In this document: piece by piece, positions 8,878-17,528 of the stretch | How positions within the stretch are numbered: the first letter of the stretch is position 1 | How the letters are laid out: each line of letters opens with the position of its first letter | Source of the DNA: Subtercola vilae | Lineage (GTDB): Bacteria; Actinomycetota; Actinomycetes; Actinomycetales; Microbacteriaceae | NCBI RefSeq assembly: GCF_004923255.1 | Contig: NZ_QYRT01000010.1 | Coordinates: forward strand, 43,981 to 107,980 | DNA: 64,000 bases | Direction: 5' to 3' | Program-made: the position numbers and the translations under genes | The notes under the pieces: generated by a model | Database searches by the model: none | Seen by the model: the letters and a program-made list of their open reading frames with translations, nothing else | What the model was told of the DNA's origin: nothing

Positions 8878-10785
8878 ATCGCGACCCCACCCACTGAGCC
8901 CGAAGGGCCCGATGCGACGAGGTCTGCCGACCCCGGCCCCGCTGGCCAGCCTGCCGCTCTGAGCGGCGAGACGGTCGAGCCCACCCGCCGGCGTGACAGA
9001 CGGAGAACGTCACCCAAGCGGCGTCGCCGGCTCATTGTCGGCGGCTCTGTTGCCGTGCTGGTCATCGCTCTCGCGTGCGTGGTGGGCTACGTGGCGAACC
9101 AGGTGCTGCAGGCCAAGTCATCGCTCGAGGCCGCACAGGCCTCGGTGACCCAGATCCAGTCGCAACTGTCGAGTCTCGATGTCAGCGCTCTCTCGGCATC
9201 GGCGACCGATTTCGCAGGCCACGCACACGACGCCGCGACCTACACGAACGACCCGCTCTACAAGCTGGCCGAGATCGTGCCGGTGGTCGGCCCGAACCTC
9301 ACCGCCGTACGCGAGCTCTCGGGCTCGCTCGACAGCATCGGCAGCCAAGTGCTGCTGCCCGTCGTCGATTTCTCGAAGACGCTCACGCCCGCGTCGCTGA
9401 AGCCGGTCGACGGCAAGCTCAACGTCGCCCTGTTGACGAGTGGTGATGCGACGCTCGCGTCGGCCGACGCGGCCATCGTGGCGAATGTGGCCACCATCTC
9501 GGCCATCCCCACCGATGGCACGGTCAGCCAGATCTCGTCGGCGAAGACACAGCTCGTCACCGCGCTCGGCAAGGCGCACACCGAGATCGGTACCGTACGC
9601 AGCACCGTCGCCACCGTGCAGAGCATGCTGGGCATGAACGGGCCGAGGCACTACGTTCTCGCCTTTCTCAACAACGCCGAGACGACCGGCCTTGGCGGCG
9701 GCCCCGCGTCGCTCTCGATGCTCACGGTCGACAATGGGGCCTTCGCGCTCACAGACCACGCGTCGAGCCAGGATTTTCCCCTCACCGACGGCCCTGTGCG
9801 AGACATCGACCAGAACGTGAAGAACATCTTCGGCACCGGCGTGGTGTCGACCCTGAACTGGTCGACCGCACGGCCCGACTTTCCCACCGCAGCGCTCACC
9901 ATCCAGGCCTTCTGGCAGAAGTACAAGGGCGGAACGGTCGATGGCGTCATCTCGATCGACCCGATCGCGCTGTCGTACCTTCTGAAGGCAACCGGTCCGA
10001 TGACCCTCACCTCTGGCGAGCAGATCACCGCCGACAACGCTGTGCCGCTGCTGCTGCACGATATCTACCTGCGCTTTCCTCCGCTCGACATCGAGACCGG
10101 GTCAGACGCGTTCTTCAAAGATGCCGCGGCGACAGTGTTCTCGGGGATCACCAGCACGAGCGCCGACCCGCAGACCCTCATCGATGCGGTGAACAAAGGC
10201 ATCGACTCGGGCAACATCTTGGCGTGGAGCCCGATTCCGGCCGAACAGAAGCTCATCGCCAGTTCACCGCTGCAGGGTGTGTTGCCCACCGACAACGCGA
10301 AGTCGACTCTGGTCGGTACCTACTTTCGTGACGTCACGACCTCTAAGGCCGACTACTGGATCCAGTCGCACGTCGACCTGAGTACCGATGTATGCACGAA
10401 CCCCACCAACCCCACGTTCACCGAGACCGTCACCCTGCACTCCACGATGACGGTGGCCGAATCGGAGACTCTTCCGCGCTTCGTGGTCGGTGGCAACTTC
10501 GGCGGAACGCAGGTGAGCACCGAGGTGTACATCTACGGGCCGGTCGGCGCCTCGACCGGTGAGCAAGTCGCGGGCACCACGAGCGTGAGCGCTGCGGTAC
10601 GATCGTCGGCGAGCGATCTCGGTCGACCGGTCGCACGTTTTCTGGTGAACCTGAAGCCGGGCGAGACCAACACGGTGACGGCGTCGTTCAGCGGCGTCGG
10701 CGGTGTGTACGGGCCCCCGGTCATCCAGACCACGCCCATGATGAATACGACGACGACGGCTCTAACCGCGGCGGGGTGCAAGTAG
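8878..10785 (+). CDS. DUF4012 membrane-anchored extracellular protein (start codon unusual)
   Basis: A 576-residue open frame from GTG 9055 is certain, but that start cuts into the single membrane segment. The same frame continues upstream through RRTSPKRRRR and LIVGGSVAVLVIAL to a TGA at 8872. No ATG, GTG or TTG lies between. An ATC at 8878 sits 9 bases after AGGAG (8864-8868) and would give 635 residues: a cytoplasmic Pro/Glu-rich tail, a polybasic stop-transfer signal, one membrane helix, and the extracellular domain. GPRHYVLAFLNNAETTGLGG and SIDPIALSYLLKATGPM are typical of DUF4012, a family common in actinobacterial surface-polysaccharide loci whose function is unproven. It lies between the GT4 gene and gtrA-like gene on the same strand. 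Confidence 0.75.
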   Translation: MATPPTEPEGPDATRSADPGPAGQPAALSGETVEPTRRRDRRRTSPKRRRRLIVGGSVAVLVIALACVVGYVANQVLQAKSSLEAAQASVTQIQSQLSSLDVSALSASATDFAGHAHDAATYTNDPLYKLAEIVPVVGPNLTAVRELSGSLDSIGSQVLLPVVDFSKTLTPASLKPVDGKLNVALLTSGDATLASADAAIVANVATISAIPTDGTVSQISSAKTQLVTALGKAHTEIGTVRSTVATVQSMLGMNGPRHYVLAFLNNAETTGLGGGPASLSMLTVDNGAFALTDHASSQDFPLTDGPVRDIDQNVKNIFGTGVVSTLNWSTARPDFPTAALTIQAFWQKYKGGTVDGVISIDPIALSYLLKATGPMTLTSGEQITADNAVPLLLHDIYLRFPPLDIETGSDAFFKDAAATVFSGITSTSADPQTLIDAVNKGIDSGNILAWSPIPAEQKLIASSPLQGVLPTDNAKSTLVGTYFRDVTTSKADYWIQSHVDLSTDVCTNPTNPTFTETVTLHSTMTVAESETLPRFVVGGNFGGTQVSTEVYIYGPVGASTGEQVAGTTSVSAAVRSSASDLGRPVARFLVNLKPGETNTVTASFSGVGGVYGPPVIQTTPMMNTTTTALTAAGCK

Positions 10786-10786
10786 G

Positions 10787-11428
10787 GTGTTCAACCGACT
10801 GGCGGCGGCAGGCCGCAGCTTCTACGGCACACTGATTCGCTACCTGTTGAAGTTCGGAATCGTGGGAGGCATCGGCTTCGTCGTCGATTTCGCCGTGTTC
10901 AACTGGCTGCTCGTCGGCGGCCTCGGTGACCAGCATCTGCTCTCTGGCCCCCTCGGAGCCAAAGTGGCCGCCGTGGCAGCCGCCACCATAGTCACGTGGT
11001 TCGGAAATCGGTACTGGACCTTCAGGGAGCACCGCCGCACGAACTACATCAAAGAGCTGCTCGAGTTCTCTGTCGTGGCCGTCTCCGGCCTGCTGATCAA
11101 CCTGCTCTGCCTGTGGTTCTCGCACTATGTTCTCGGTTTCACCTCGCTGCTGGCCGACAATATTTCGGGCCAGTTCATCGGAACGGGCTTCGCAACCCTC
11201 TTTCGCTTCGCGCTCTACCGCTACTGGGTCTTCGGCCACCACCGCGGTCACGCCGTAGTGGATGCAGAGCAGAAGGCCGAGCTTGCGGCCGTGGCGATCT
11301 TCGAGAACGACGATGCGGCAGAGGCGCGCGCCAGTGCGCCGCACGCACCGCGCCCTCCCCACGCACTGCGCCCTCCCCACGAGCCCCGCACGCTCCCCGA
11401 CGACACAGCGAAGGGCCCGCGCCTATAA
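10787..11428 (+). CDS. GtrA family membrane protein
   Basis: 213 residues with four hydrophobic segments. YLLKFGIVGGIGFVVDFAVF is the first span with the conserved GxxGF...D pattern, and WFGNRYWTFREHRR is the GtrA hallmark between spans 2 and 3. GtrA proteins are proposed to move polyprenyl-phosphate-linked sugars across the membrane or to support GT-C enzymes. That fits a locus with a GT-C-like protein. GTG 10787 starts one base after the DUF4012 stop, so the two are probably cotranslated. The C-terminal 50 residues are Ala/Pro/His-rich with a repeated APRPPHALRPPH-like segment and look disordered; two near-identical 18-base copies encode it. Confidence 0.85.
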   Translation: MFNRLAAAGRSFYGTLIRYLLKFGIVGGIGFVVDFAVFNWLLVGGLGDQHLLSGPLGAKVAAVAAATIVTWFGNRYWTFREHRRTNYIKELLEFSVVAVSGLLINLLCLWFSHYVLGFTSLLADNISGQFIGTGFATLFRFALYRYWVFGHHRGHAVVDAEQKAELAAVAIFENDDAAEARASAPHAPRPPHALRPPHEPRTLPDDTAKGPRL

Positions 11429-11429
11429 T
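11424..11429 (+). promoter_or_regulatory. Consensus -10 box (TATAAT) for a leaderless transcript
   Basis: A perfect TATAAT ends 6 bases before the GTG at 11436, and no Shine-Dalgarno sequence lies in between. This matches the geometry of leaderless actinobacterial genes. A clear -35 element is not visible. It overlaps the last codons of the gtrA-like gene, implying an internal promoter for the downstream glycosyltransferase genes. Confidence 0.6.
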
Positions 11430-11435
11430 TGTGCG

Positions 11436-11705
11436 GTGCCAGAAGATACTGCTGACGAGCGTCTTGCCGTCGTGACGAACCGCCTCCGCGTGCTCGAAGA
11501 CGAGCGCGACCGCCTGCAGGGCGAACTCGACGAAATCGCAAACCGCGCCACCGACCGCTGGCTGCTCGCGGTTCACTACGAGTCGTCGGTCGTCAATGCC
11601 ATGCAGCAGACGCTGTCGTGGCGGGTGACGAAGCCGCTCAGACTCGTGCGGGGCCTGCAGCTCGCACGACTGCGTTCAGGCGGCTCCGGCGGATCGACCT
11701 CGTGA
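11436..11705 (+). CDS. Small coiled-coil protein with LSWRVTKPLR motif
   Basis: 89 residues from GTG 11436. Residues about 8-38 form a charged heptad-like coiled coil (LAVVTNRLRVLEDERDRLQG and following). Residues 60-69 are LSWRVTKPLR, followed by a basic helix and a Gly/Ser tail. There is no catalytic domain and no signal peptide. The same motif occurs inside the GT at the left edge (residues 46-55) and at the C-terminus of the FkbM protein (residues 300-309). Its TGA overlaps the next gene's GTG (GTGA), so it is translationally coupled to a GT4 that lacks the motif. It looks like a detached accessory module of that enzyme; a membrane-peripheral docking role is a guess. A frame open upstream to 11262 is antisense-like and rejected. 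Confidence 0.75.
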   Translation: MPEDTADERLAVVTNRLRVLEDERDRLQGELDEIANRATDRWLLAVHYESSVVNAMQQTLSWRVTKPLRLVRGLQLARLRSGGSGGSTS

Positions 11706-13252
11706 GCTTTCTGCTCGACGCACCGGCCCCTGAGCACGCGCTTCCGTCAGCTGAGCGGGCACTCCGCAGCCGTCTGATGGTTGTGGCCGACGAGCTGCTC
11801 GCCGATGCGTCTGAGGTTCGGGCGCTGGCCGGGCGTGGTAGCGGCGTGCTGTTGGGTGCACTGGTGCACCGCGTGCAGGCGTCGGGCCTCGACCGCGAAC
11901 TCTGGTTGCTGCTGGTGGCCATGACGGCCGCGTTCCCGAACACGGAGCTGATGCTCAGAACCCGCCGTGCGCTGGGCATGGCCGCGGGGCCGCAGGCACT
12001 GTCGGCCGTACTCGATGCTAGCTACCATTCCGGCACACGATTGCAGTCACTCGAACTCGAAATGCGTCTGGTGACCGACAAGCCGGTGGTCGACGTCGAT
12101 TTCTGCGCACGATTCGATCACAACACCGGTATTCAACGCGTCGTGCGCGAAACCATGAGCCGATGGAACGGCGAGCACTCGATTGAGCTTGCATGCTGGG
12201 CCGACGGCGACAATTGCCTTCGCACTCTTGCCCCGATCGAGCGGCGCCGCGTACTCGAGTGGGATTCCCACAAGGCCGAAATGGCCCATCACATCAAGCC
12301 TGATGGCCGGGCGCCGGCAGGGTTCGTGCCCGAGCTGGTCGTGCCCTACCGCACCACCGTGGTGCTGCCCGAAGTGGCCCACGATGGCCTCTGGCCGCAG
12401 CTCTCGGCCCTGGCCCGGTTTTCGGGCAACCAGACGGCAATGATCGGCTACGACACCATTCCCATTGCCAGCGCAGACCTCATCTCGAGCCATGAGACAG
12501 AGAAGTTCTCGAAGTACCTCACCATCGTGAAGAATGCCACGCGTGTCGTGGCCATCAGCGACGCGGCGGCGGGCGAGTTTCGCGGGTTCGCAAGCGCGCT
12601 CGTGTCTCAGGGCGTGGGTGCGCCGGTGGTCGGCTGCGTCACGCTGGCAGTGCAGAGCCCGGCTCGCGGGGCATCCGTATCGGCGCCCACAGACCAGCCG
12701 GAGAAGCTCGTTCTGATGGTGGGCAACCAAGAGCCGCGCAAGAATCTGCTGGCCGTTCTGTTTGCCGCCGAGACGCTCTGGCGTGAGGGGCTGCAGTTCA
12801 CGCTGCGCATGATCGGCGGCGGCAAGAGCGACTACACCCGCCTCATCGACCACGAGGCCAAGCGCCTCGCGAAGGCCGGCCACGCCATCGAGGTGCTGCG
12901 CGGGGCGGGCGACGACGTGCTGATCGACTCGTACCGGGCCGCCCGGTTCACCGTCTTTCCCTCGACCCACGAGGGGTACGGGTTGCCCGTTGCAGAGTCT
13001 CTGGCCATGGGTGTTCCGTCGATCACGTCGAACTACGGCAGTACCCAGCAGATCGCCGACGGCGGCGGATGCCTCACCGTCGACCCCCGCAACGACCAGT
13101 CGATCGTCGATGCCATGCGCCTGCTGCTCACCGACGACGTCGAACGCGAACGCCTCGCCGCCGAGGCCCGCGCCCGCGTGCCCCGCACCTGGAACGACTA
13201 CGCCACCGAACTCTGGCACGAACTCGTCGAACCGTTGGAGAATGCCTCATGA
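11702..13252 (+). CDS. GT4 glycosyltransferase with NTGxQR-type N-terminal domain
   Basis: 516 residues from GTG 11702. Residues 66-79 are ELWLLLVAMTAAFP, the shared N-terminal helical block. Residues 131-151 include VDVDFCARFDHNTGIQRVV. VGNQEPRKNLLAVLFAAETL and FPSTHEGYGLPVAESLAMG carry the nucleotide-sugar site and E-x7-E pair. Strong similarity to the 6955 protein without its long C-terminal extension. It is coupled by 4-base overlaps to the small protein before it and the GT4 after it, which suggests the three are made in fixed proportion. Retaining GT-B mechanism is known for the family; donor and acceptor are unknown. Confidence 0.87.
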   Translation: MSFLLDAPAPEHALPSAERALRSRLMVVADELLADASEVRALAGRGSGVLLGALVHRVQASGLDRELWLLLVAMTAAFPNTELMLRTRRALGMAAGPQALSAVLDASYHSGTRLQSLELEMRLVTDKPVVDVDFCARFDHNTGIQRVVRETMSRWNGEHSIELACWADGDNCLRTLAPIERRRVLEWDSHKAEMAHHIKPDGRAPAGFVPELVVPYRTTVVLPEVAHDGLWPQLSALARFSGNQTAMIGYDTIPIASADLISSHETEKFSKYLTIVKNATRVVAISDAAAGEFRGFASALVSQGVGAPVVGCVTLAVQSPARGASVSAPTDQPEKLVLMVGNQEPRKNLLAVLFAAETLWREGLQFTLRMIGGGKSDYTRLIDHEAKRLAKAGHAIEVLRGAGDDVLIDSYRAARFTVFPSTHEGYGLPVAESLAMGVPSITSNYGSTQQIADGGGCLTVDPRNDQSIVDAMRLLLTDDVERERLAAEARARVPRTWNDYATELWHELVEPLENAS

Positions 13253-14718
13253 GCCACGCCCTCACCGCCCGTTTTCGCGTTCTCGCCGATGCCATCGGCA
13301 CCCCGCTGCCTGTCGACGAGACCACCTCTGGCTACCTCGACACGCTGGCCACGTCGATCGGGGCAGACAGCGAGCTGCTGTGGCTGGCACTTGCCGCCGT
13401 GTCAGCAGAGTTTCCGAAGACAGACACGTACGAGAAGTTTCGTCGCGATGCCGTGCTGAACGGCACCCGCCAGGCACTCGCCGAGGTCGCGGCCCGTAGC
13501 ACACACCTGCTCGCGCCCAACCGCACCGTCGCGGTACGCATCGTGACGGGTGCGGTCGTTCTCGACGTGCACCACACGGCACGCACGGGGTTGGCCACGG
13601 GCATCCAGCGCGTGGTTCGGCAGACCATCGGGTACTGGAAAGATCGGCCGGGCGTCGAACTGGTGGGCTGGGATCGGCGCTACAGCGGGCTTCGTCACCT
13701 CACCGAACCCGAGCAGCAGAACGCGCTCTACGGCTCGGCACCGCACCTCGCGCGGCCGAAGACGTGGGTTCTCACCATTCCGTTCAAGAGCATCTACGTG
13801 CTGCCAGAGCTCGCCATCGAAGACGATCGTACGGCGCGCATCTCGTGCCTGGCCGAATTCTCGGGCAACCGCACCAACGTCATCGGTTTCGACTGTGTGC
13901 CCCTCACCTCGTCAGAGACCGTGGGTGCCGGTATGTCGGCGGCGTTCTCGAAGAATCTCGCAGCTCTCGCGCACTTCGACCGCGTCTCGACCATCTCCGA
14001 GGCCGCTGCCACCGAGTACCGCGGCTGGCGCGGCATGCTCTCCGGTGCCGGCCTCACTGGCCCGGCCATCGAGCCGCTGCTGCTGCCGAGTGTTGCCGAA
14101 GTGGTCTCGGCGGCCGACTTCGAGGCGGCCCGTGCCGCTCTGCTGACCGGAGACGCGCCCATGATGCTGGTGGTCGGCAGCCACGAACCCCGCAAGAATC
14201 ACCTTGCCGTGCTGTATGCCGCCGAGCGGCTCTGGCGCGACGGCATCGAGTTTCAGATGGTTTTCATTGGCGGCAACGGCTGGCACGGCGACGAGTTCCG
14301 CGCACAGCTGAAACGACTGCAGGGCGACGGATGGCCGGTGCGGGCCATCTCGGCCCTCTCCGACGCTCTGCTCTGGAGTGCTTATCGGCTCGCCCGGGTC
14401 AGTGTCTTCCCGTCACTGAACGAGGGCTTCGGGCTGCCCGTCGGCGAGTCGCTCTCGGCCCGAACCCCGGTTGTCACCTCGAACTTCGGCAGCATGAAAG
14501 AGATCGCGGTGGCAGGCGGCGCCATCTTGGTCGACCCGCGCGACGACGACGACGTGTACCGGGGAATGAAGGCCGGTCTGCTCGACGACGAGCTGCACGC
14601 GAAGCTCGTGGCCGAATCGGCCGGATTGTCGACCCGCGGCTGGTCTGACTACGCCGATGAGCTGTGGCGGTACTTCGAACTCGACACCCGCCTCGCAAAC
14701 GCCAGCGCCACAAGCTAA
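13249..14718 (+). CDS. GT4 glycosyltransferase with NTGxQR-type N-terminal domain
   Basis: 489 residues from the ATG at 13249, which overlaps the previous stop (ATGA). Residues 43-56 are LLWLALAAVSAEFP and residues 105-126 include LDVHHTARTGLATGIQRVV, a more diverged version of the block in the other three paralogues (ATG replaces NTG). VGSHEPRKNHLAVLYAAERL and FPSLNEGFGLPVGESLSAR are the donor-binding motifs with both glutamates. A longer open frame back to 13069 is an Arg/Pro-rich shadow of the upstream gene. It is followed by the ABC exporter genes, so this enzyme probably completes or extends the polymer before export; that order is inferred from position. Confidence 0.87.
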   Translation: MSHALTARFRVLADAIGTPLPVDETTSGYLDTLATSIGADSELLWLALAAVSAEFPKTDTYEKFRRDAVLNGTRQALAEVAARSTHLLAPNRTVAVRIVTGAVVLDVHHTARTGLATGIQRVVRQTIGYWKDRPGVELVGWDRRYSGLRHLTEPEQQNALYGSAPHLARPKTWVLTIPFKSIYVLPELAIEDDRTARISCLAEFSGNRTNVIGFDCVPLTSSETVGAGMSAAFSKNLAALAHFDRVSTISEAAATEYRGWRGMLSGAGLTGPAIEPLLLPSVAEVVSAADFEAARAALLTGDAPMMLVVGSHEPRKNHLAVLYAAERLWRDGIEFQMVFIGGNGWHGDEFRAQLKRLQGDGWPVRAISALSDALLWSAYRLARVSVFPSLNEGFGLPVGESLSARTPVVTSNFGSMKEIAVAGGAILVDPRDDDDVYRGMKAGLLDDELHAKLVAESAGLSTRGWSDYADELWRYFELDTRLANASATS

Positions 14719-14736
14719 TTACCAGCACACACCGCG

Positions 14737-14742
14737 TAGTAT
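14737..14742 (+). promoter_or_regulatory. -10 box (TAGTAT) upstream of the Wzm gene
   Basis: TAGTAT lies 44 bases before the ATG of the exporter permease, leaving room for a leader of about 36 bases that ends in a GGAGA ribosome-binding site (ACGGAGACAC before the ATG). No good -35 element is visible. Confidence 0.4.
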
Positions 14743-14785
14743 TTGGCGGTGGATGCACCCGACATCTTTCACGTAACGGAGACAC

Positions 14786-15730
14786 ATGGCGACCCAAGCC
14801 GAAGTACGAGCCGAGCGATTGGCCCAGCTTCCTTTCGAAGCGTCGGCGAACGCGGGCCCCAAATCGGTTGGCGGGTTCATCGCGTCGGTGCAGGAGATCT
14901 TCTCGCACCGCGAACTGCTCGACCTGCTTATTCGGCGCGAACTGAAGTCGCGCTACAAAGACTCGACCCTCGGTTTCGTGTGGAGCCTGATCAAGCCCCT
15001 CGTTCAGTTGCTCATCTACTACGTGTTCATCGGAACCGTGCTGGGTGCTGCGCGCGGCGTGCCCCAGTTCGCCATCTTCGTGTTCTCGGGGCTCACGCTC
15101 TGGGGCCTCTACAGCGAGATCATCGCGTCGGGCACCTCGTCGATCGTCACGAATGCCGGGCTCATCAAGAAGGTCTACCTTCCCCGCGAGATCTTCCCGC
15201 TGGCGTCAACGGGTTCTGCCATCTTCAACTTCCTGATCCAGATGATCGTGTTGCTCGCAGCGATCCTGCTGCTGGGGCAGTTTCCCATCTCGCTCAACCT
15301 GCTCTACGTGCCAGCCGCCGTGGTGATCGTGCTCATCTGGGGAGTAGCGTTCGCCGTGCTGCTCTCGGCGCTGAACGTGTACCTCCGCGACATCCAGTAC
15401 CTGGTCGAGGTAGCCATGCTGCTGCTCTTCTGGGCCTCGCCCATCGTCTACTCGTGGAACCTCGTCGTCGATGCAGCCAAGGCGCACTCGTGGCTGCTCG
15501 AGATCTACCTGCTCAACCCCGTCTCCCTTGCGATGCTCGCGTTCCAACGAGGGCTTTGGCAGGCCGGCAGCCAAGTGAACGTCATCGGCACCAACACCAT
15601 TCAACCGCAGCAGTGGCCGGCCTACATGGATGTTCGGCTCGCGTTCGCCGCGATCGCCGGCCTCGTCGTTCTGTTCATTGCACAGCGCATTTTCGCCCGT
15701 CTTCAGGGCAACTTCGCGCAGGAGATCTAA
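14786..15730 (+). CDS. wzm: ABC-2 polysaccharide exporter permease (Wzm/TagG type)
   Basis: 314 residues. After a roughly 45-residue cytoplasmic N-terminus, HRELLDLLIRRELKSRYKDS is the amphipathic helix typical of Wzm/TagG permeases, followed by GFVWSLIKPLVQLLIYYVFI and five further hydrophobic spans. LNVYLRDIQYLVEVAMLLLF is the conserved region before span 5. It partners the ATPase that starts within its stop codon (TAATG). The pair would export a lipid-linked glycan assembled by the enzymes encoded on both sides. Length is slightly above the usual 260-290 because of the N-terminal extension. Confidence 0.92.
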   Translation: MATQAEVRAERLAQLPFEASANAGPKSVGGFIASVQEIFSHRELLDLLIRRELKSRYKDSTLGFVWSLIKPLVQLLIYYVFIGTVLGAARGVPQFAIFVFSGLTLWGLYSEIIASGTSSIVTNAGLIKKVYLPREIFPLASTGSAIFNFLIQMIVLLAAILLLGQFPISLNLLYVPAAVVIVLIWGVAFAVLLSALNVYLRDIQYLVEVAMLLLFWASPIVYSWNLVVDAAKAHSWLLEIYLLNPVSLAMLAFQRGLWQAGSQVNVIGTNTIQPQQWPAYMDVRLAFAAIAGLVVLFIAQRIFARLQGNFAQEI

Positions 15731-16479
15731 TGCCCGCCTTGAGAAACGCACCTACCGTGGTGCGCGTGACCGACGTGTCGAAACGTTTCGTCATTCGCAA
15801 AGAGAAATCGCTGAAAGAGCGCATCGTCAACTTCGGGCGCTCGCAGAAGCACAAAGACGACTTCTGGGCGCTGCGAAACGTGTCGTTCGAGATCAAGGCC
15901 GGCACCACTATCGGCCTCGTCGGGGCCAATGGCTCGGGCAAGAGCACGCTGCTGAAGGTGTTGGGTGGCATCATTCAGCCCAACGACGGTACGGTCGAGC
16001 GTCGCGGCCGGCTGGCCGCACTGCTCGAACTCGGCGCGGGGTTTCACCCCGACCTCACGGGGCGCGAGAACGTGTACCTGAACAGCGCCATTCTCGGCCT
16101 CACCCGCAAGCAGACTGACGAGTACTTTCAGTCGATCGTCGACTTCAGCGAGATCGAAGAGTTCATCGACACACAGGTGAAGTTCTACTCCTCAGGCATG
16201 TACGTGCGGCTGGCCTTCGCCATCGCGGTGCACGTCGATCCTGACATTCTTCTGGTCGACGAAGTTCTCGCCGTGGGTGATGAGCCGTTCCAAGAGAAGT
16301 GCATGAACAAGATCAAAGAGTTTCAGGCCGAGGGCCGCACCATCATTCTGGTGAGCCACTCGGCCGGCCAGGTCGAAGAGCTCTGCGACCGGGTCGTCGT
16401 GCTCTCGCACGGAAACGTGGTCTTCGACGGCGGCGCCGCCGATGGAATCCTCGCGCTTCGCGAGTCGTTCGAACACTGA
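15730..16479 (+). CDS. wzt: ABC polysaccharide exporter ATPase (Wzt/TagH type)
   Basis: 249 residues. GANGSGKS at residues 65-72 is Walker A, FYSSGMYVRLAF contains the signature motif, and ILLVDEVLAVGD is Walker B with the VGD extension typical of polysaccharide exporters. The N-terminal SLKERIVNF segment is also characteristic of this group. The protein stops after the ATPase domain, so there is no C-terminal carbohydrate-binding domain like that of E. coli O9a Wzt. Recognition of the polymer end is therefore not expected from this subunit. ATG 15730 overlaps the permease stop. Confidence 0.93.
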   Translation: MPALRNAPTVVRVTDVSKRFVIRKEKSLKERIVNFGRSQKHKDDFWALRNVSFEIKAGTTIGLVGANGSGKSTLLKVLGGIIQPNDGTVERRGRLAALLELGAGFHPDLTGRENVYLNSAILGLTRKQTDEYFQSIVDFSEIEEFIDTQVKFYSSGMYVRLAFAIAVHVDPDILLVDEVLAVGDEPFQEKCMNKIKEFQAEGRTIILVSHSAGQVEELCDRVVVLSHGNVVFDGGAADGILALRESFEH

Positions 16480-16524
16480 CCCACGCTGCCCTGCTCGGTG
16501 AACAGTGAGGCCCGGGTCACGTGC

Positions 16525-17481
16525 TCAGCGCTTGGGAAGCAGGCTCCGGATGCCGCGGAGCGGTTTTGTGATGCGCCACGAGAGCGTCTTCTGCAGTTCG
16601 GCGACAAGAGCGCCGAGTTCGGCCGCGCGTGCCGCTGATCGGGCGGCTGTGGCCTCCGCTTGGTCGAGCAGCGCCACCTTCTGGTGCGCTTGTTCCAATT
16701 CGGCAGCGAGCTGCTGCTCGCGCAGTGTGGCAGCGGTCAGGGCTCGCTCGGCGGACTGGCATCGATCGTCGAGACTCAGCTGGTCGAGGCGTACGAAGTT
16801 GTCGACGAAGCTCGCCGCGTAGGTGAGTGCCGTGCCGATCTGCTCGGCCCGTTCGTCGGCCAGGTAATAGCGTGAGAGGCCGTCGAACATCTGGAAGGTG
16901 TAGCCGGCGCGCTCGACAGTGTCTTGCCACGACTCGTGCACCTGGCGGGTCGAATTGGGTGCGGTGGCTTCGATCACGAGGATCCACGGGCGGTAACGGC
17001 TGAAATCGATCGAGCCAAGCACAAACGCTTCAGCCCCCTCGGTGTCGACCGACAGAAAGTGGATGTCGCGGTCGGCCAGCCCCGACTCTTCAATGGTCTG
17101 GTTCAGGGTGACCACCGGTACCGTCTCGTCGTGCACGGCCCAGCCGGCAGCTGCCGCCTCCTCGCCGTACTCGTCGATCATCGTCGAAAGACCGGTGCCG
17201 TCGATGAGGTGGATCTGGGCGCTCGGGGCATCGACGTCGCTCGCGATCGCCTCGTACACCGCGTCTCCCGGGCGTTCGACTCGGTACAGCGAGGCGTACT
17301 CGGGGTTCGGCTCGATGGCCACCCCGCGCCAGCCAGCGTCGTAGAACTTACGCGAAACCGAATCGATGGTCGGGTGGTTGGCGCCGACGTCGATGTAGGT
17401 GCCACCCTGGATGTCTTTGAGGGCACGCCACAGCACGATGTCTTCGCCGTTCTGGGCGAAAGAGATGTTTCGGTCGGTCAC
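16525..17481 (-). CDS. FkbM-family methyltransferase with C-terminal coiled coil and SWR motif
   Basis: 318 residues from GTG 17481, preceded by GGAAAGG. Residues 28-37 (TYIDVGANHP) are the SAM-binding motif I and VAIEPNPEYA is motif II of FkbM methyltransferases. HFLSVDTEGAEAFVLGSID is the family's acidic motif. Residues about 235-300 form an Ala/Glu/Gln-rich coiled coil, and residues 300-309 read LSWRITKPLR, followed by GIRSLLPKR. O-methylation of a sugar, possibly at a chain end, is the probable role. It is convergent with wzt and lies 47 bases after the O-antigen-ligase-like gene. The open frame upstream to 18999 overlaps that gene and is rejected. Confidence 0.87.
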   Translation of the reverse strand: MTDRNISFAQNGEDIVLWRALKDIQGGTYIDVGANHPTIDSVSRKFYDAGWRGVAIEPNPEYASLYRVERPGDAVYEAIASDVDAPSAQIHLIDGTGLSTMIDEYGEEAAAAGWAVHDETVPVVTLNQTIEESGLADRDIHFLSVDTEGAEAFVLGSIDFSRYRPWILVIEATAPNSTRQVHESWQDTVERAGYTFQMFDGLSRYYLADERAEQIGTALTYAASFVDNFVRLDQLSLDDRCQSAERALTAATLREQQLAAELEQAHQKVALLDQAEATAARSAARAAELGALVAELQKTLSWRITKPLRGIRSLLPKR

Positions 17482-17528
17482 GCTGAACCTTTCCGGCGCC
17501 GTCGCCTGAGTATCGGGGTGTCTCGACC

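Noticed and set aside
9055..10785. DUF4012 gene starting at GTG 9055
   Set aside because: That start lies within the membrane helix and removes the basic residues that set topology. The upstream in-frame sequence is protein-like, so the longer form was listed.
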